Source: Centrapalus pauciflorus (lineage: Eukaryota > Streptophyta > Magnoliopsida > Asterales > Asteraceae). From it: a stretch of 64,000 nucleotides of DNA. The translations under genes were made by a program, and so were the position numbers. The DNA lies in assembly GCA_020465985.1 (NCBI GenBank), contig JAANYP010003271.1, forward strand, positions 240,423-304,422, given 5' to 3'. This document shows positions 50,001-59,064 of the stretch, piece after piece. The notes beneath the pieces are model-generated. The model searched no databases. It was given only the letters and a program-made list of their open reading frames with translations, and was not told the DNA's origin. Position 1 is the first letter of the stretch; every line of letters begins with the position of its first letter.

Positions 50001-51384
50001 CAGGCCCGACCCAGAGGGGGGGAGGGGGCGGAGTGGGCTTCGGCCCAGGGCATGAATTGTGAGGGGGCATAAAAAAATTGTGTTTATGTTATAGGATTAG
50101 GCCCAATAACTTTAAAAAATTAATTGATCAGTATACTTGGGCCAAGAGATACAAAATAATCTGCTCTTTTCTTTGAAGATGAAGCGCCGTCCTGGGAATT
50201 GCAAACGAAGCTTGGGACTGTGGAGGAATCGAGGATGGATGCTAGGGAATCGCAACCGGAAATCAATATTTTCGTCTTTTCATTCTTCAAAGGGTTTCGA
50301 ACTCGTCTTTTCATCGAGGATCAACCCATTCTAATGAAGTAAGCGGAAGCAGAAGAGGCAGCCGACTTCATCGATCTCAAATCTGTTATCTACATTCAAA
50401 CAATCTGAATATTTATTCTGTCTTTTCATCGATCCCATTCTGACACTTCATCGATCCCAAATCTGTATTCGTATTTCAGCTTTGTTGCTTCTATCTGATA
50501 TTGTGTAGGAGTCACAGAAGCATGGAGTATTTCAATCGACAGAGTCACAAGAGTATTGCAATCGACAGAGTCAAGGGGGCATGGAGTATTGTAATCGACA
50601 TAGTCACTGGAGAAGGGGAGGATAAAATGGCGACGGGGAAGATGAAAGAACCACTGAACCAGGCATCATATGGTCGAGGAACTCGTCAATGAATGGAATG
50701 AGAATTAGAATCACAAGAGTTGCTCTCTGATCGAAATTGATTCCAAAGGCCGTTGTTGTGTGAAATTGTGAGTTGGTTCCATTTTTGTTGTTTATCTTGT
50801 GAGTTGGTTCCATTTTTTGTTTATCACTTATCAGATTGATTATACCTTGCAAATCCAAAAACACAGCCACAACAACCTATCGTGTTTAATCAACTCTATC
50901 GGAGTTCGCCGGTCTCTCGCTCTCAATCGAATTTATCTTTCCAAAGACGTGCTGCTGGAGGACGTCTCTCTTTCAATCCATTCAAGTTTGGTTACCCTTC
51001 TAGGAGGATCTATGGGTTTCTGGTCGCATCGATAATAATGGAGGATCTATTAGTTTTCGAAGGGATCAGGTTTTTTTTTCTCTACTTCAGTTTTTTTGTG
51101 AATCCAATCTGTCGTTTTATTTGGTAAGAAACTAAGAGTAAATTGATGTAGAGCATATAATAGTGACATCTGGTGGATCTTGTTCAAAAAGAAGTCAATA
51201 TAATGCTTCAATCTAGATGTGGCGCATTCTGTGCTAATATTGTATTGATTAGGTTAAGTAGTTAATAATAGTAGGTTTCAACTCCTTAAAAAACAGTATA
51301 CTGTAAGTCTTTATTTCAAAAAAATTTAGAGGGCATTATTACTCTATTTCGCCCTGGGCATACAAATGTCTAGGACCGGCCCTG
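50001..51384. mobile_element. Non-autonomous hAT-type transposon inserted in CCZ1 exon iv
   Basis: A perfect 8-bp duplication, CTCCTACA, flanks it (49993-50000 and 51385-51392). Imperfect terminal inverted repeats are CAGGCCCGACC at the left and CCGGCCCTG at the right, with inner GGCCCAGGGCAT / GCCCTGGGCAT pairs about 40 bp in. Eight-bp duplications and CAGGG-type ends are hAT hallmarks. It is 1384 bp with no ORF long enough for a transposase; the largest readings show no BED or dimerisation motifs. Confidence 0.85.
50525..50606 (+). repeat. Three-copy tandem repeat inside the hAT element
   Basis: GAGTATTKYAATCGACAKAG followed by TCA occurs at 50525, 50551 and 50584 with spacers of a few to ten bases. 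Confidence 0.85.
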
Positions 51385-51392
51385 CTCCTACA

Positions 51393-51567
51393 GAAGAGCC
51401 ATCATGAAATCCATGTAGTTGATTCAAAGTTGACCTGGTATTCGCCAACCTAGAGCCTGATTCAGCACGAGAAGAGACATTTCTTTGGGCAAATAAGACC
51501 AGGTACTTCCTCCAGAAGACGGGGTCAATTTTAGGATGCCATATGAAAATAGATTAATAGTGTCTTC
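51393..51567 (-). pseudogene. CCZ1: CCZ1 exon iv, first half
   Basis: Acceptor TCTTTCAG, then EDTINLFSYGILKLTP, SSGGSTWSYLPK. Near 51480 the CCZ1-like reading moves to another frame (RNVSSRAESGSRLANTRSTL, then NQLHGFHDGSS), showing a one-base frameshift. The exon is cut at 51393 by the hAT element. Confidence 0.75.
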
Positions 51568-51759
51568 CTGAAAGACATAATAATGATTATCAACTCCACA
51601 CAATGAAATGCATGTGGAGAACAGTTGTACAAAGTACACCATGTTAGAAAAACAAAAGGTAATTGAGACGAAAGAATATATCTTAGTATGTGTTTGACTG
51701 TGTGCATTAGGGGGGGGGGGGAGCGAGAGAGAGACTTAGGAATCAAAGATACGACATAC

Positions 51760-51852
51760 AGGGGTTAGTGTTGTAGACACCAACAGGTGGAACATGATCC
51801 CCGAGTAGCCTAAGCTACTCCCCATGCATGAATCCAATGCTCCAACAAGTGA
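51760..51852 (-). pseudogene. CCZ1: CCZ1 exon iii (SLVGALDSC...LLVSTTLTP)
   Basis: A 93-bp exon with acceptor TTTCTGCAG and donor GTATGT, exactly 31 codons: SLVGALDSCMGSSLGYSGIM, then FHLLVSTTLTP. It matches the CCZ1 segment that follows IEVQ. Its splice sites are intact and it is in phase with exon iv. Confidence 0.8.
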
Positions 51853-52132
51853 CTGCAGAAACAAGTGGTTTAACTAAATTACAAAATAAATTAGAAATAT
51901 TTCTTACATGGCAAAGGAAACAACAAATGAGATACAATATTGGCCTAATTATATAGGAGAAATTCAACATCAATTTTAGAGAGTTATGTGGCAAAGACAG
52001 AACATTTGTCAGAGTGAAAATTCCCCCACAACAACAAACGAAATATACTATAATATGCTAGAATTTTTAAAAAAATTTATACACACTTGTTAGAATTAGT
52101 TGTTTAACCATTTATTTCCAGGGCCACTATTG

Positions 52133-52136
<4 letters not shown>

Positions 52137-52194
<58 letters not shown>
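52137..52194. repeat. (TA)n microsatellite, insertion site of the Tekay element
   Basis: About 56 bp of TA repeats stop exactly at the retrotransposon border; a further TA run follows its other end (61054-61067). The element therefore split one microsatellite in the CCZ1 intron. Confidence 0.9.
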
Positions 52195-52198
<4 letters not shown>

Positions 52199-54185
52199 AC
52201 GTCCTTGTTAATTAATGATATAATTGTAATCTCCAGGATCGACAAACAACCCAATGAATAATCATGATAATTGAAATTGAATACTTAAATTAGAATTAAG
52301 CACATCCACACTAAAGCAAGGTAAAGTACATGACTACAGTGATTAAATCTAGCTATTACATCATCAATAATGTTTTAATAGTAACAAATCCCAGCCCCAA
52401 GGCTACATTGTCCATATACCAATTAGCTTCTATGGTCACCGAGATAAGAAATGGATTGCTTAAGATGAAGGTCCCACAACACTCTTGCCTTTGCCTGAAA
52501 ACAATGTGAGTCAACAGTAAGCTAAATGCTTAGTGAGAAAACAGATTATGCAAACAACAAATATTTCTTTACATGCAATGCTTAACCATGGGCAGTGTAA
52601 GCCCCATGTATGTGAAAACGGCAGTGAAAGCCTCAAAGTGTAAGTAAACCATGCAGTGCTAGCATGGGGTGGCAGTTCAATATGCTGATCGGGGATGTGC
52701 CGAACCTGACGGGATAACGAGTGGGATGATCAGTCCCCGACAGTGGCCTGCTGTCAGCCCCAGTCCAGGTCGCATCAGATTGTGAAGTAATGATCATGCA
52801 GTGCAAGCATGATGTATATAGATGCACTTTCAAATGAACGCTGGCTACATGTGTGTTACATGTCAAGTACGAGTGTGCATCATAACAACAAATCATTTCA
52901 TGAGTGCCAAATGAAGTATATGAACAACGTGAACATGCCATTGAATGTATAAACATGAATGTAAAAACAATAAATGTTCGAATGATAATCTGCAACTCAC
53001 AGTGATTGGTTTTGTGACTTGATCCTGAATCAATGTGTGTTTTGATAACACCACAATGATCTGTAATGTAAGTGTAATAGTGAATTAATGTCAGTAATTG
53101 CTTAAAAATTGTATTCTGTAATTTTAAATAAAACCTTAGTTGAATTCGGACCACATCCGAATTCGGATGGTCCGAAATCCGGATGGTCCGAATTGGGTCC
53201 TAGGTCCGAAATTGGTGGATCCGAAATGGGTGATCCGGATTAGTTGGGTCCGAAATGGGGGGGGTAGTCCGAAGTAGGCTAGTGTCCGAAATAGGTTGAG
53301 GTCCGAAATTGTTAATGGTCCGGATTGGGGTGAATCCGAAATCACTTTTGGTCCGGATTGAGTATGGTCCGAAATGGAGGTGTGGTCCGAAATGGTCATG
53401 GGTCCGAAATGAGTGATCCGAATTCGGATGGATCATCATCCGAGTTCATACTTAGAAAATTTCCAATATTTTCCAGAAATCATATTTTGACCATTTTTGC
53501 ATGTTTGAGTATCTAAAATTGCAGATATGAACTTAAATACACTATTTCAACTTATATCATAACACTTATGTACCAAAACAACCCATTTGTGTCCAATTTT
53601 CAGCATGTCTCGATGAACACACACACTAAAACACACACTAATTTCAGAAATCACATGTAGACTTTGAATCTGATTCTGAAATTTTGTGTACTACAACATA
53701 TATGCTCGATTTACATATTTCAATAACAATATCCAACATGCATTGACATTTGCAACTATAATCTTAGAAATCGGTTCTTCCCAAAACCGAATCAAAAATC
53801 ACCAAAATTGCAAGTTTTGTGTAACTCTTACCTTAAAACGTTTGTTGTATTGCTTATAGTTCCTTACTTGACACTTGATTTCAACTTTTGCAGCTTCAAA
53901 TTTGATGTTCTTGGGTGTTTTTTTTGTTAAAATCCGAGAGGTAGAGAGAAGAGAGAGTGTTCGGTGAGAGAGAGTAGAGAGATAGTGGGTTTGTTCAAAA
54001 TGAAAGACTTAGTCACTTTTATTTGTTGCTTTTTACCTATTTGCATAATACACCCCTCATCTTTGTATTTTCTTACTTACTAATAATATGATCATAATAA
54101 CTTAAATTGACATAATGATTCATTATCATAATAATTAAGTCCTTAAAATTGTAAGTTACAATTAATAAAAATTTGGGATGTTACA
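52195..54185 (-). repeat. 3' LTR of the Tekay element
   Basis: 1991 bp, TGTAACATCCC...GGACGTCACA on the minus strand. It includes the TCCGAA motif array and a poly-G run. Readings of up to 173 codons inside it are duplicated in the other LTR and are not considered genes. Confidence 0.92.
53142..53440. repeat. TCCGAA motif array in the 3' LTR
   Basis: About 17 copies of TCCG(A/G)A in roughly 300 bp, mostly as GGTCCGAAAT with irregular spacing. Each end of the array has the perfect palindrome TCCGAATTCGGA (53156-53167 and 53417-53428). The same array is in the 5' LTR at 60011-60310. Confidence 0.85.
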
Positions 54186-54222
54186 GCATGGGCTCCACCA
54201 CGCCTATACTTCGTCCGCGAAG

Positions 54223-56352
54223 TCATGCTGCGCTAAACAAACTTGGGTACTTAATCTTCATTTCTTCTTCCGATTCCCAAGTGTGATTAGCTCCCTTATG
54301 ATGCTTCCACTTGACCAGCACCATTCTAATTTCTTTGTTACGTAGTTTCTTGACTTTCGTCTCCAAAATGCATTCCGGTTCATCAACAAACCTTAGCCGT
54401 TCGTCAACCTTAATATCCGAGTGATCAGTCCATGGTTCCCTCTCGGGCACCAGACTCTTTCTTAAGTATCCTACGTGGAAGACCGGGTGAACTCCTGATA
54501 ATTCTTCCGGCAAGTCCAAATGATAGGATTGATTACCAACTCTTTCTAGTATCTTGAAGGGTCCTATGAATCGAGGTGATAGCTTTCCTCGCTTCACGAA
54601 TCTTGTAACACCTTTCATTGGGGATACCTTCAAGTATACCCAATCGCCCTTTTGAAACTCTATTGCTTTATGACGACGATCGTGGTAATTCTTTTGCCGA
54701 TCTTGTGCCGTTTTCATGTACTGCCGAATGAGTTGTATCTTTTCATTGGTTTCTTGTAGCAAAGCAGGACCGGCTATTGGAGTTTCTCCTGTTTCCCTCC
54801 AACAGGTTGGAGTCCTACATTTTCTTCCGTATAGAAACTCGAACGGTGCCATCTTGATAGTGGAATGGTAACTGTTGTTGTAGGAGAATTCAACCAATGG
54901 AAGGTGATCGTCCCAGTTACCACCCATATCCATGACACAGGCTCGGAGCATGTCTTCGAGAGTCAGAATTGTTCTCTCACTTTGCCCGTCTGATTGAGGT
55001 CTATATGCAGTACTCATTGCGATACGAGTACCAAGACCCTGTTGTAGAGCAGCCCAGAAGTTGGAAGTGAATCTACTATCTCGGTCGGAGACAATAGACT
55101 TAGGCACACCATGCCTAATGACGATTTCGTTAACGTAGATCTGGGCGAGACGGTCCAGTGAATAGGTTTCTCGGATGGGAATGAAGTGTGCAGATTTTGT
55201 TAATCGGTCAACGATGACCCAAATGGCATCATGTTGACGACGTGTTTTGGGAAGTTTTGTTACGAAGTCCATAGTAATATGGTCCCACTTCCATTCAGGG
55301 ATAGGAAGAGGTTGCATACTACCATAGGGTTGTTGGTGCTCTGCTTTGACTAAACGACAAGTTCTGCACTTCTCTACATATTGACCAACGTCCCTTTTCA
55401 ACCCTGGCCACCAGAAATCGGCCTTCAGGTCGTTGTACATTTTTGTGCTGCCAGGATGAATTGAGAATTTGGATTGGTGAGCTTCTTCAAGTATCACTTC
55501 CCGCATGTTCCCGAACTTAGGAACCCACACTCTGCCATAAATACCCTTTAATCCAGTTCCATCATCTTGCATTAATGGCAACTGTATTCTGATATCTTCA
55601 TCCTTAACATTCTCTTCTTTTAGGGCCTGCAACTGAGCAGCTCTTACATCGTCTATGATCGTTGAAGTCAGTATCGTGGAAGTCAAGGCATAGCAGTATG
55701 CCTTGCAATACGCTTTTCTGCTTAAGGCATCGGCCACTACGTTGGCCTTCCCCGGGTGATATAGAATTTCACAGTCGTAATCTTTGATCAGCTCCATTGA
55801 CCTTCTTTGCCTCATATTCAAGTCCTTCTGACTGAATATGTACTTCAAACTCTTGTGGTCGGTGTAGAGCTGACACTTGGTTCCATACAAGTAGTGTCTC
55901 CATAATTTGAGAGCGAAAGTCACAGCAGTTAGCTCTAGATCATGAGTAGAGTAATCTTTCTCATGCGGTTTGAGTTGTCTAGAAGCATAAGCTATGACGT
56001 TTCCTCTTTGCATTAGAACAACACCTAAACCCGTGCCTGATGCATCTGTATAGACAACAAAGTCTTCGTTCCCTTCAGGCAGGGCTAACACTGGTGCTTC
56101 ACTTAGCAGATTCTTCAAGTTGTCAAATGCCATTTGTTGTTCTTCTTTCCAAAAGAAAGTAGCATTCTTGCGAGTAAGCTTTGTTAGCGGAACGGCGATC
56201 TTTGAGAAGTCTTTGATGAATCGGCGGTAGTAACCAGCCAATCCCAGAAAACTCCGAATCTCTGAGGCGTTGCGGGGTGATTCCCAGTTCTGGATAGCTT
56301 CGATCTTTGCAGGATCAACAGCAATCCCAGTACCAGATATCACGTGCCCCAA
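54223..56352 (-). CDS. Pol, second part: RT end, RNase H, integrase, chromodomain (Tekay)
   Basis: 709 codons, intact. Residues 1-90 finish reverse transcriptase (GHVISGTGI, then FLGLAGYYRRFI). RNase H spans about 98-215, with Asp103, Glu140, Asp165 and Asp208. The integrase zinc motif is about His292 to Cys329/Cys332; the core holds the Asp362, Asp423 and Glu459 triad (MDFVTKLP, VSDRDSRF, SDGQSER). A GPF/Y module (RFIGPFKILERVGNQSYHLD) starts at about 594, and a chromodomain-like end (about 655-706, ILETKVKKLRNKEIRMVLVK then W) marks the element as a chromovirus; such domains can guide insertion toward chromatin marks. The listed ATG is probably not a real start: the frame continues from the upstream ORF across an intron-like segment (56450-56362). 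Confidence 0.92.
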   Translation of the reverse strand: MGHVISGTGIAVDPAKIEAIQNWESPRNASEIRSFLGLAGYYRRFIKDFSKIAVPLTKLTRKNATFFWKEEQQMAFDNLKNLLSEAPVLALPEGNEDFVVYTDASGTGLGVVLMQRGNVIAYASRQLKPHEKDYSTHDLELTAVTFALKLWRHYLYGTKCQLYTDHKSLKYIFSQKDLNMRQRRSMELIKDYDCEILYHPGKANVVADALSRKAYCKAYCYALTSTILTSTIIDDVRAAQLQALKEENVKDEDIRIQLPLMQDDGTGLKGIYGRVWVPKFGNMREVILEEAHQSKFSIHPGSTKMYNDLKADFWWPGLKRDVGQYVEKCRTCRLVKAEHQQPYGSMQPLPIPEWKWDHITMDFVTKLPKTRRQHDAIWVIVDRLTKSAHFIPIRETYSLDRLAQIYVNEIVIRHGVPKSIVSDRDSRFTSNFWAALQQGLGTRIAMSTAYRPQSDGQSERTILTLEDMLRACVMDMGGNWDDHLPLVEFSYNNSYHSTIKMAPFEFLYGRKCRTPTCWRETGETPIAGPALLQETNEKIQLIRQYMKTAQDRQKNYHDRRHKAIEFQKGDWVYLKVSPMKGVTRFVKRGKLSPRFIGPFKILERVGNQSYHLDLPEELSGVHPVFHVGYLRKSLVPEREPWTDHSDIKVDERLRFVDEPECILETKVKKLRNKEIRMVLVKWKHHKGANHTWESEEEMKIKYPSLFSAA

Positions 56353-58859
56353 GAATTGGATCTGATTTGAATTTTGAGTAAGTACAAGCTAACAACGAGT
56401 TTATGATTAAGTATAAGGATCATGAAATTGTTTGGAATGTTGAGACGTACCTGCCTCAACCAGAATTCACACTTCGAGAATTTGGCATAAAGTCGCTCTT
56501 TGCGCAACAACTCTAGCAATTCTCGCAGATGTGCTGCATGATCCTCTTCGGTTTTTGAATATATGAGAATGTCATCGATGAACACGATGACAGATTTGTC
56601 GAGCATTGGTCGGCAGACTCGATTCATGAGATCCATGAAAGCAGCCGGCGCATTTGTGAGACCAAACGGCATTACCAGAAACTCGTAGTGTCCGTAACGA
56701 GTTCTGAAAGCCGTCTTTGGAATGTCATCTGGGTGTACTTTGAGTTGGTGATAACCCGAACGAAGATCAATCTTCGAGAAGTAACTTGCGCCATGTAACT
56801 GGTCGAAGAGATCATCAATCCGGGGCAACGGGTATTTGTTCTTGATTGTGACTTTATTGAGTTCTCGGTAATCGATGCACATACGCAATGTGCCATCTTT
56901 CTTCTTGACGAACAGAACAGGAGCGCCCCAAGGAGATGAACTTGGGCGTATGAAACCCTTGTCGAGCAACTCCTGTAACTGCTTCATCATTTCCTGCATT
57001 TCAGCAGGGGCTAATCGGTACGGAGCCTTTGCTATTGGAGCAGCTCCGGGAACGAGATCGATACGGAATTCCACTTGACGGTCAGGTGGCAATCCCGAGA
57101 TATCTTCTGGAAAGACATCTGGAAATTCGGAAACGACAGGAACGGTAGAAAGAGATTGAACTTCAGCCTTTGCATCAACAGCGTAGGCTAAGTATGCAGA
57201 ACAACCCTTGGCGACGTGCTTTCGGGCTTTTGCAATTGAAATAAGGCATAAGTCGCCTTTGTGTCTGTCACCATAGATACAAATGTCTCGGCCCTCGGGA
57301 GTGGTAATCTTAATCAATCTTTTCTTGCAAACTATCTGTGCCTCATTGTGAACCAACCAATCCATACCTACTATTACATCAAACTCCCCGAACTCCATAG
57401 GGATCAGATCTATATTGAATACTACGTCTTCTACCAATAACGTACAATTCCTATACACTTTGTTTGCTTTTACTAACATATTGCTAGCAGTTTCTATGTC
57501 AAGTACAAATTGCAGTTTCGAAGTAGGCATGTTAAATTGACGAGCAAATGTAGTGGAGACAAACGAACGATTTGCTCCAGAGTCAAACAATACACGTGCA
57601 GGAACGGAATTAACATAGAACGTACCAGTGACCACCTCCGGGTCATCCTTTGCTTCTTCAGCTGTGATTTGGAATGCCCTTGTTGGAGCCCTTTGAGATT
57701 GATCCCTGCGAGCTCTGGAAGCTACAGAAGATCTTGCTGTTGATTGTGGAGCATTCTGATCTCGTGGGGGTTTCGGGCAGTCCCTTGAGAAATGGCCAAG
57801 TCTGTGGCAGTTATAGCACGCATCATCTTTTCGTGGACAATGCTCCCAATGATGGCCTTTCTGCCCACAGCAGAAGCAGTACATATCCTGAGTCTTGCAC
57901 TCCCCAGAGTGCGCTTTTCTGCATCGTCTGCAGTCCCTCATTTCAGAATTGGCCGAAAAGGCCCTTCCCTTCTTGGGTGATGAAGATTGTTGATGAGATT
58001 GGGGAGAGAATCGGGAAGATCCAGACTCCCGCTGCCTTTTTGGCGGCGACGGTTGAGTCGGTGATGCGGCAGCTGAACCGATGACATAACCGGATAATAA
58101 GACGATCTGCTCCACATTCCGAGCAGCCTCAAGTAAACCGGCAAACGTTGTATACCGAACCCCACTCATGGTTCGGCGTATCTCATAGTCTAGTCCGGCC
58201 TCAAACCGGGCTATCTTCCTCTCTTCTGTGTCAACTTGATGAGGTGCGAACAAGCTTAGTCGGGTGAACTCAACGGCATATTGTGTAACCGTTTTCGTTC
58301 CTTGAGTCAGATTCAGGAACTTCGCCTCTAGACGGCGCTTCTCATCAGTAGGACAGTATTGCTGGGAGAATACTTCCTTGAATTCATTCCAGGACATGTG
58401 CGACACTACCTCCATCGTCAACACATGCGTCATGGCATCCCACCACATAACAGCGTCCCTTGCAAACATAGCGGTTGCAAAGCGGACCATGTCTTTATCA
58501 GCGCAGTCGCTGATCCTGAAAGTTCGTTCCGTGGTGGTGATCCATTCCAGTGCAGTGACTGCGTCTCCAGTTCCATCAAAAGTAACAGCTCCGTTACTTT
58601 TGAAGTCCTTAAACCTACAGCCCCTTGATCGGTTGGAAGACCCAGTATCTTGTCTTTCCTCTTGGTCATCTTGTTGCTGTTCCTTGTTCTTTCGTTTGTC
58701 AGCTTTACGTTTTGCCTCGGCCTCATCTCTGGCCCTTAACTGATCAGCAAATGACTGAGCCTGCTCAGCCATTCGTTTGGATTGTAGCTCATTGTTTTGT
58801 TCCATGAGAGCTTGCATCATCTGGAACATTTGCTGAGGAGTCATATCGTCTCCTGACAT
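56340..58859 (-). CDS. Gag-protease-RT, first part (Tekay)
   Basis: 839 codons from ATG 58859 (MSGDDMTPQQMFQMM), about 200 bp after the primer site. The gag core is at about 90-255. Cys motifs are at 310-321 (atypical CX2CX3HX3C), 328-341 (CFCCGQKGHHWEHC) and 348-361 (CYNCHRLGHFSRDC). Aspartic protease follows, with DSGA at 426-429. RT includes DYRELN (663-668), FSKIDLRSGYHQ (694-705) and the catalytic IDD box (761-763). After CEFWLRQ (about 803) the frame enters the 89-nt intron-like segment and its last 35 or so residues are not RT-like. Together with the downstream ORF it covers a full polyprotein; no other damage is visible. Confidence 0.92.
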   Translation of the reverse strand: MSGDDMTPQQMFQMMQALMEQNNELQSKRMAEQAQSFADQLRARDEAEAKRKADKRKNKEQQQDDQEERQDTGSSNRSRGCRFKDFKSNGAVTFDGTGDAVTALEWITTTERTFRISDCADKDMVRFATAMFARDAVMWWDAMTHVLTMEVVSHMSWNEFKEVFSQQYCPTDEKRRLEAKFLNLTQGTKTVTQYAVEFTRLSLFAPHQVDTEERKIARFEAGLDYEIRRTMSGVRYTTFAGLLEAARNVEQIVLLSGYVIGSAAASPTQPSPPKRQRESGSSRFSPQSHQQSSSPKKGRAFSANSEMRDCRRCRKAHSGECKTQDMYCFCCGQKGHHWEHCPRKDDACYNCHRLGHFSRDCPKPPRDQNAPQSTARSSVASRARRDQSQRAPTRAFQITAEEAKDDPEVVTGTFYVNSVPARVLFDSGANRSFVSTTFARQFNMPTSKLQFVLDIETASNMLVKANKVYRNCTLLVEDVVFNIDLIPMEFGEFDVIVGMDWLVHNEAQIVCKKRLIKITTPEGRDICIYGDRHKGDLCLISIAKARKHVAKGCSAYLAYAVDAKAEVQSLSTVPVVSEFPDVFPEDISGLPPDRQVEFRIDLVPGAAPIAKAPYRLAPAEMQEMMKQLQELLDKGFIRPSSSPWGAPVLFVKKKDGTLRMCIDYRELNKVTIKNKYPLPRIDDLFDQLHGASYFSKIDLRSGYHQLKVHPDDIPKTAFRTRYGHYEFLVMPFGLTNAPAAFMDLMNRVCRPMLDKSVIVFIDDILIYSKTEEDHAAHLRELLELLRKERLYAKFSKCEFWLRQVRLNIPNNFMILILNHKLVVSLYLLKIQIRSNSWGT
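56362..56450 (-). other. 89-nt GT-AG intron-like segment inside reverse transcriptase
   Basis: On the minus strand it starts GTACGT (56450) directly after the CEFWLRQ codons and ends AAATCAG (56362) before ATCCAATTCTTGGGG. It is AT-rich and has a branch-site-like CTTAAT. Since 89 is 2 modulo 3, its removal moves the upstream frame exactly into the frame of 54223-56352 and restores the usual RT-to-GH phrase order. Confidence 0.75.
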
Positions 58860-59047
58860 GTTCTGAAATATAACAACTTATATTTAGAACATTTATTTGT
58901 AAGTCCTAAGTGTACAGTTACCCTTTGTGTTTCCCCGTGTGCATGTCAATCCTATCTTAGTTCAGATCATTACTTAGAAGTTCATTCTAATATCATAACC
59001 TAAGTTTGAGTCCAAGTCCTCGCGGACACTTGAAACCTCAAACTAAT

Positions 59048-59059
59048 GCTCTGATACCA
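59048..59059 (-). promoter_or_regulatory. Primer-binding site of the Tekay element
   Basis: Minus-strand TGGTATCAGAGC, initiator-Met tRNA type, five bases after the 5' LTR. Confidence 0.9.
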
Positions 59060-59064
59060 AACTC

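Noticed and set aside
50137..51127. ORFs of 60-80 codons inside the hAT element as a transposase
   Set aside because: No zinc-finger, catalytic or dimerisation motifs, and the frames are short and overlapping; the element looks non-autonomous.
52633..53154. 173-codon reading in the Tekay LTR, repeated at 59502-60023
   Set aside because: It lies wholly inside the LTR, is duplicated only because the LTRs are nearly identical, has low-complexity content and no recognisable domain.
53136..53439. Repetitive Phe/Gly/Pro/Thr readings
   Set aside because: They are translations of the TCCGAA motif array, not a protein gene.
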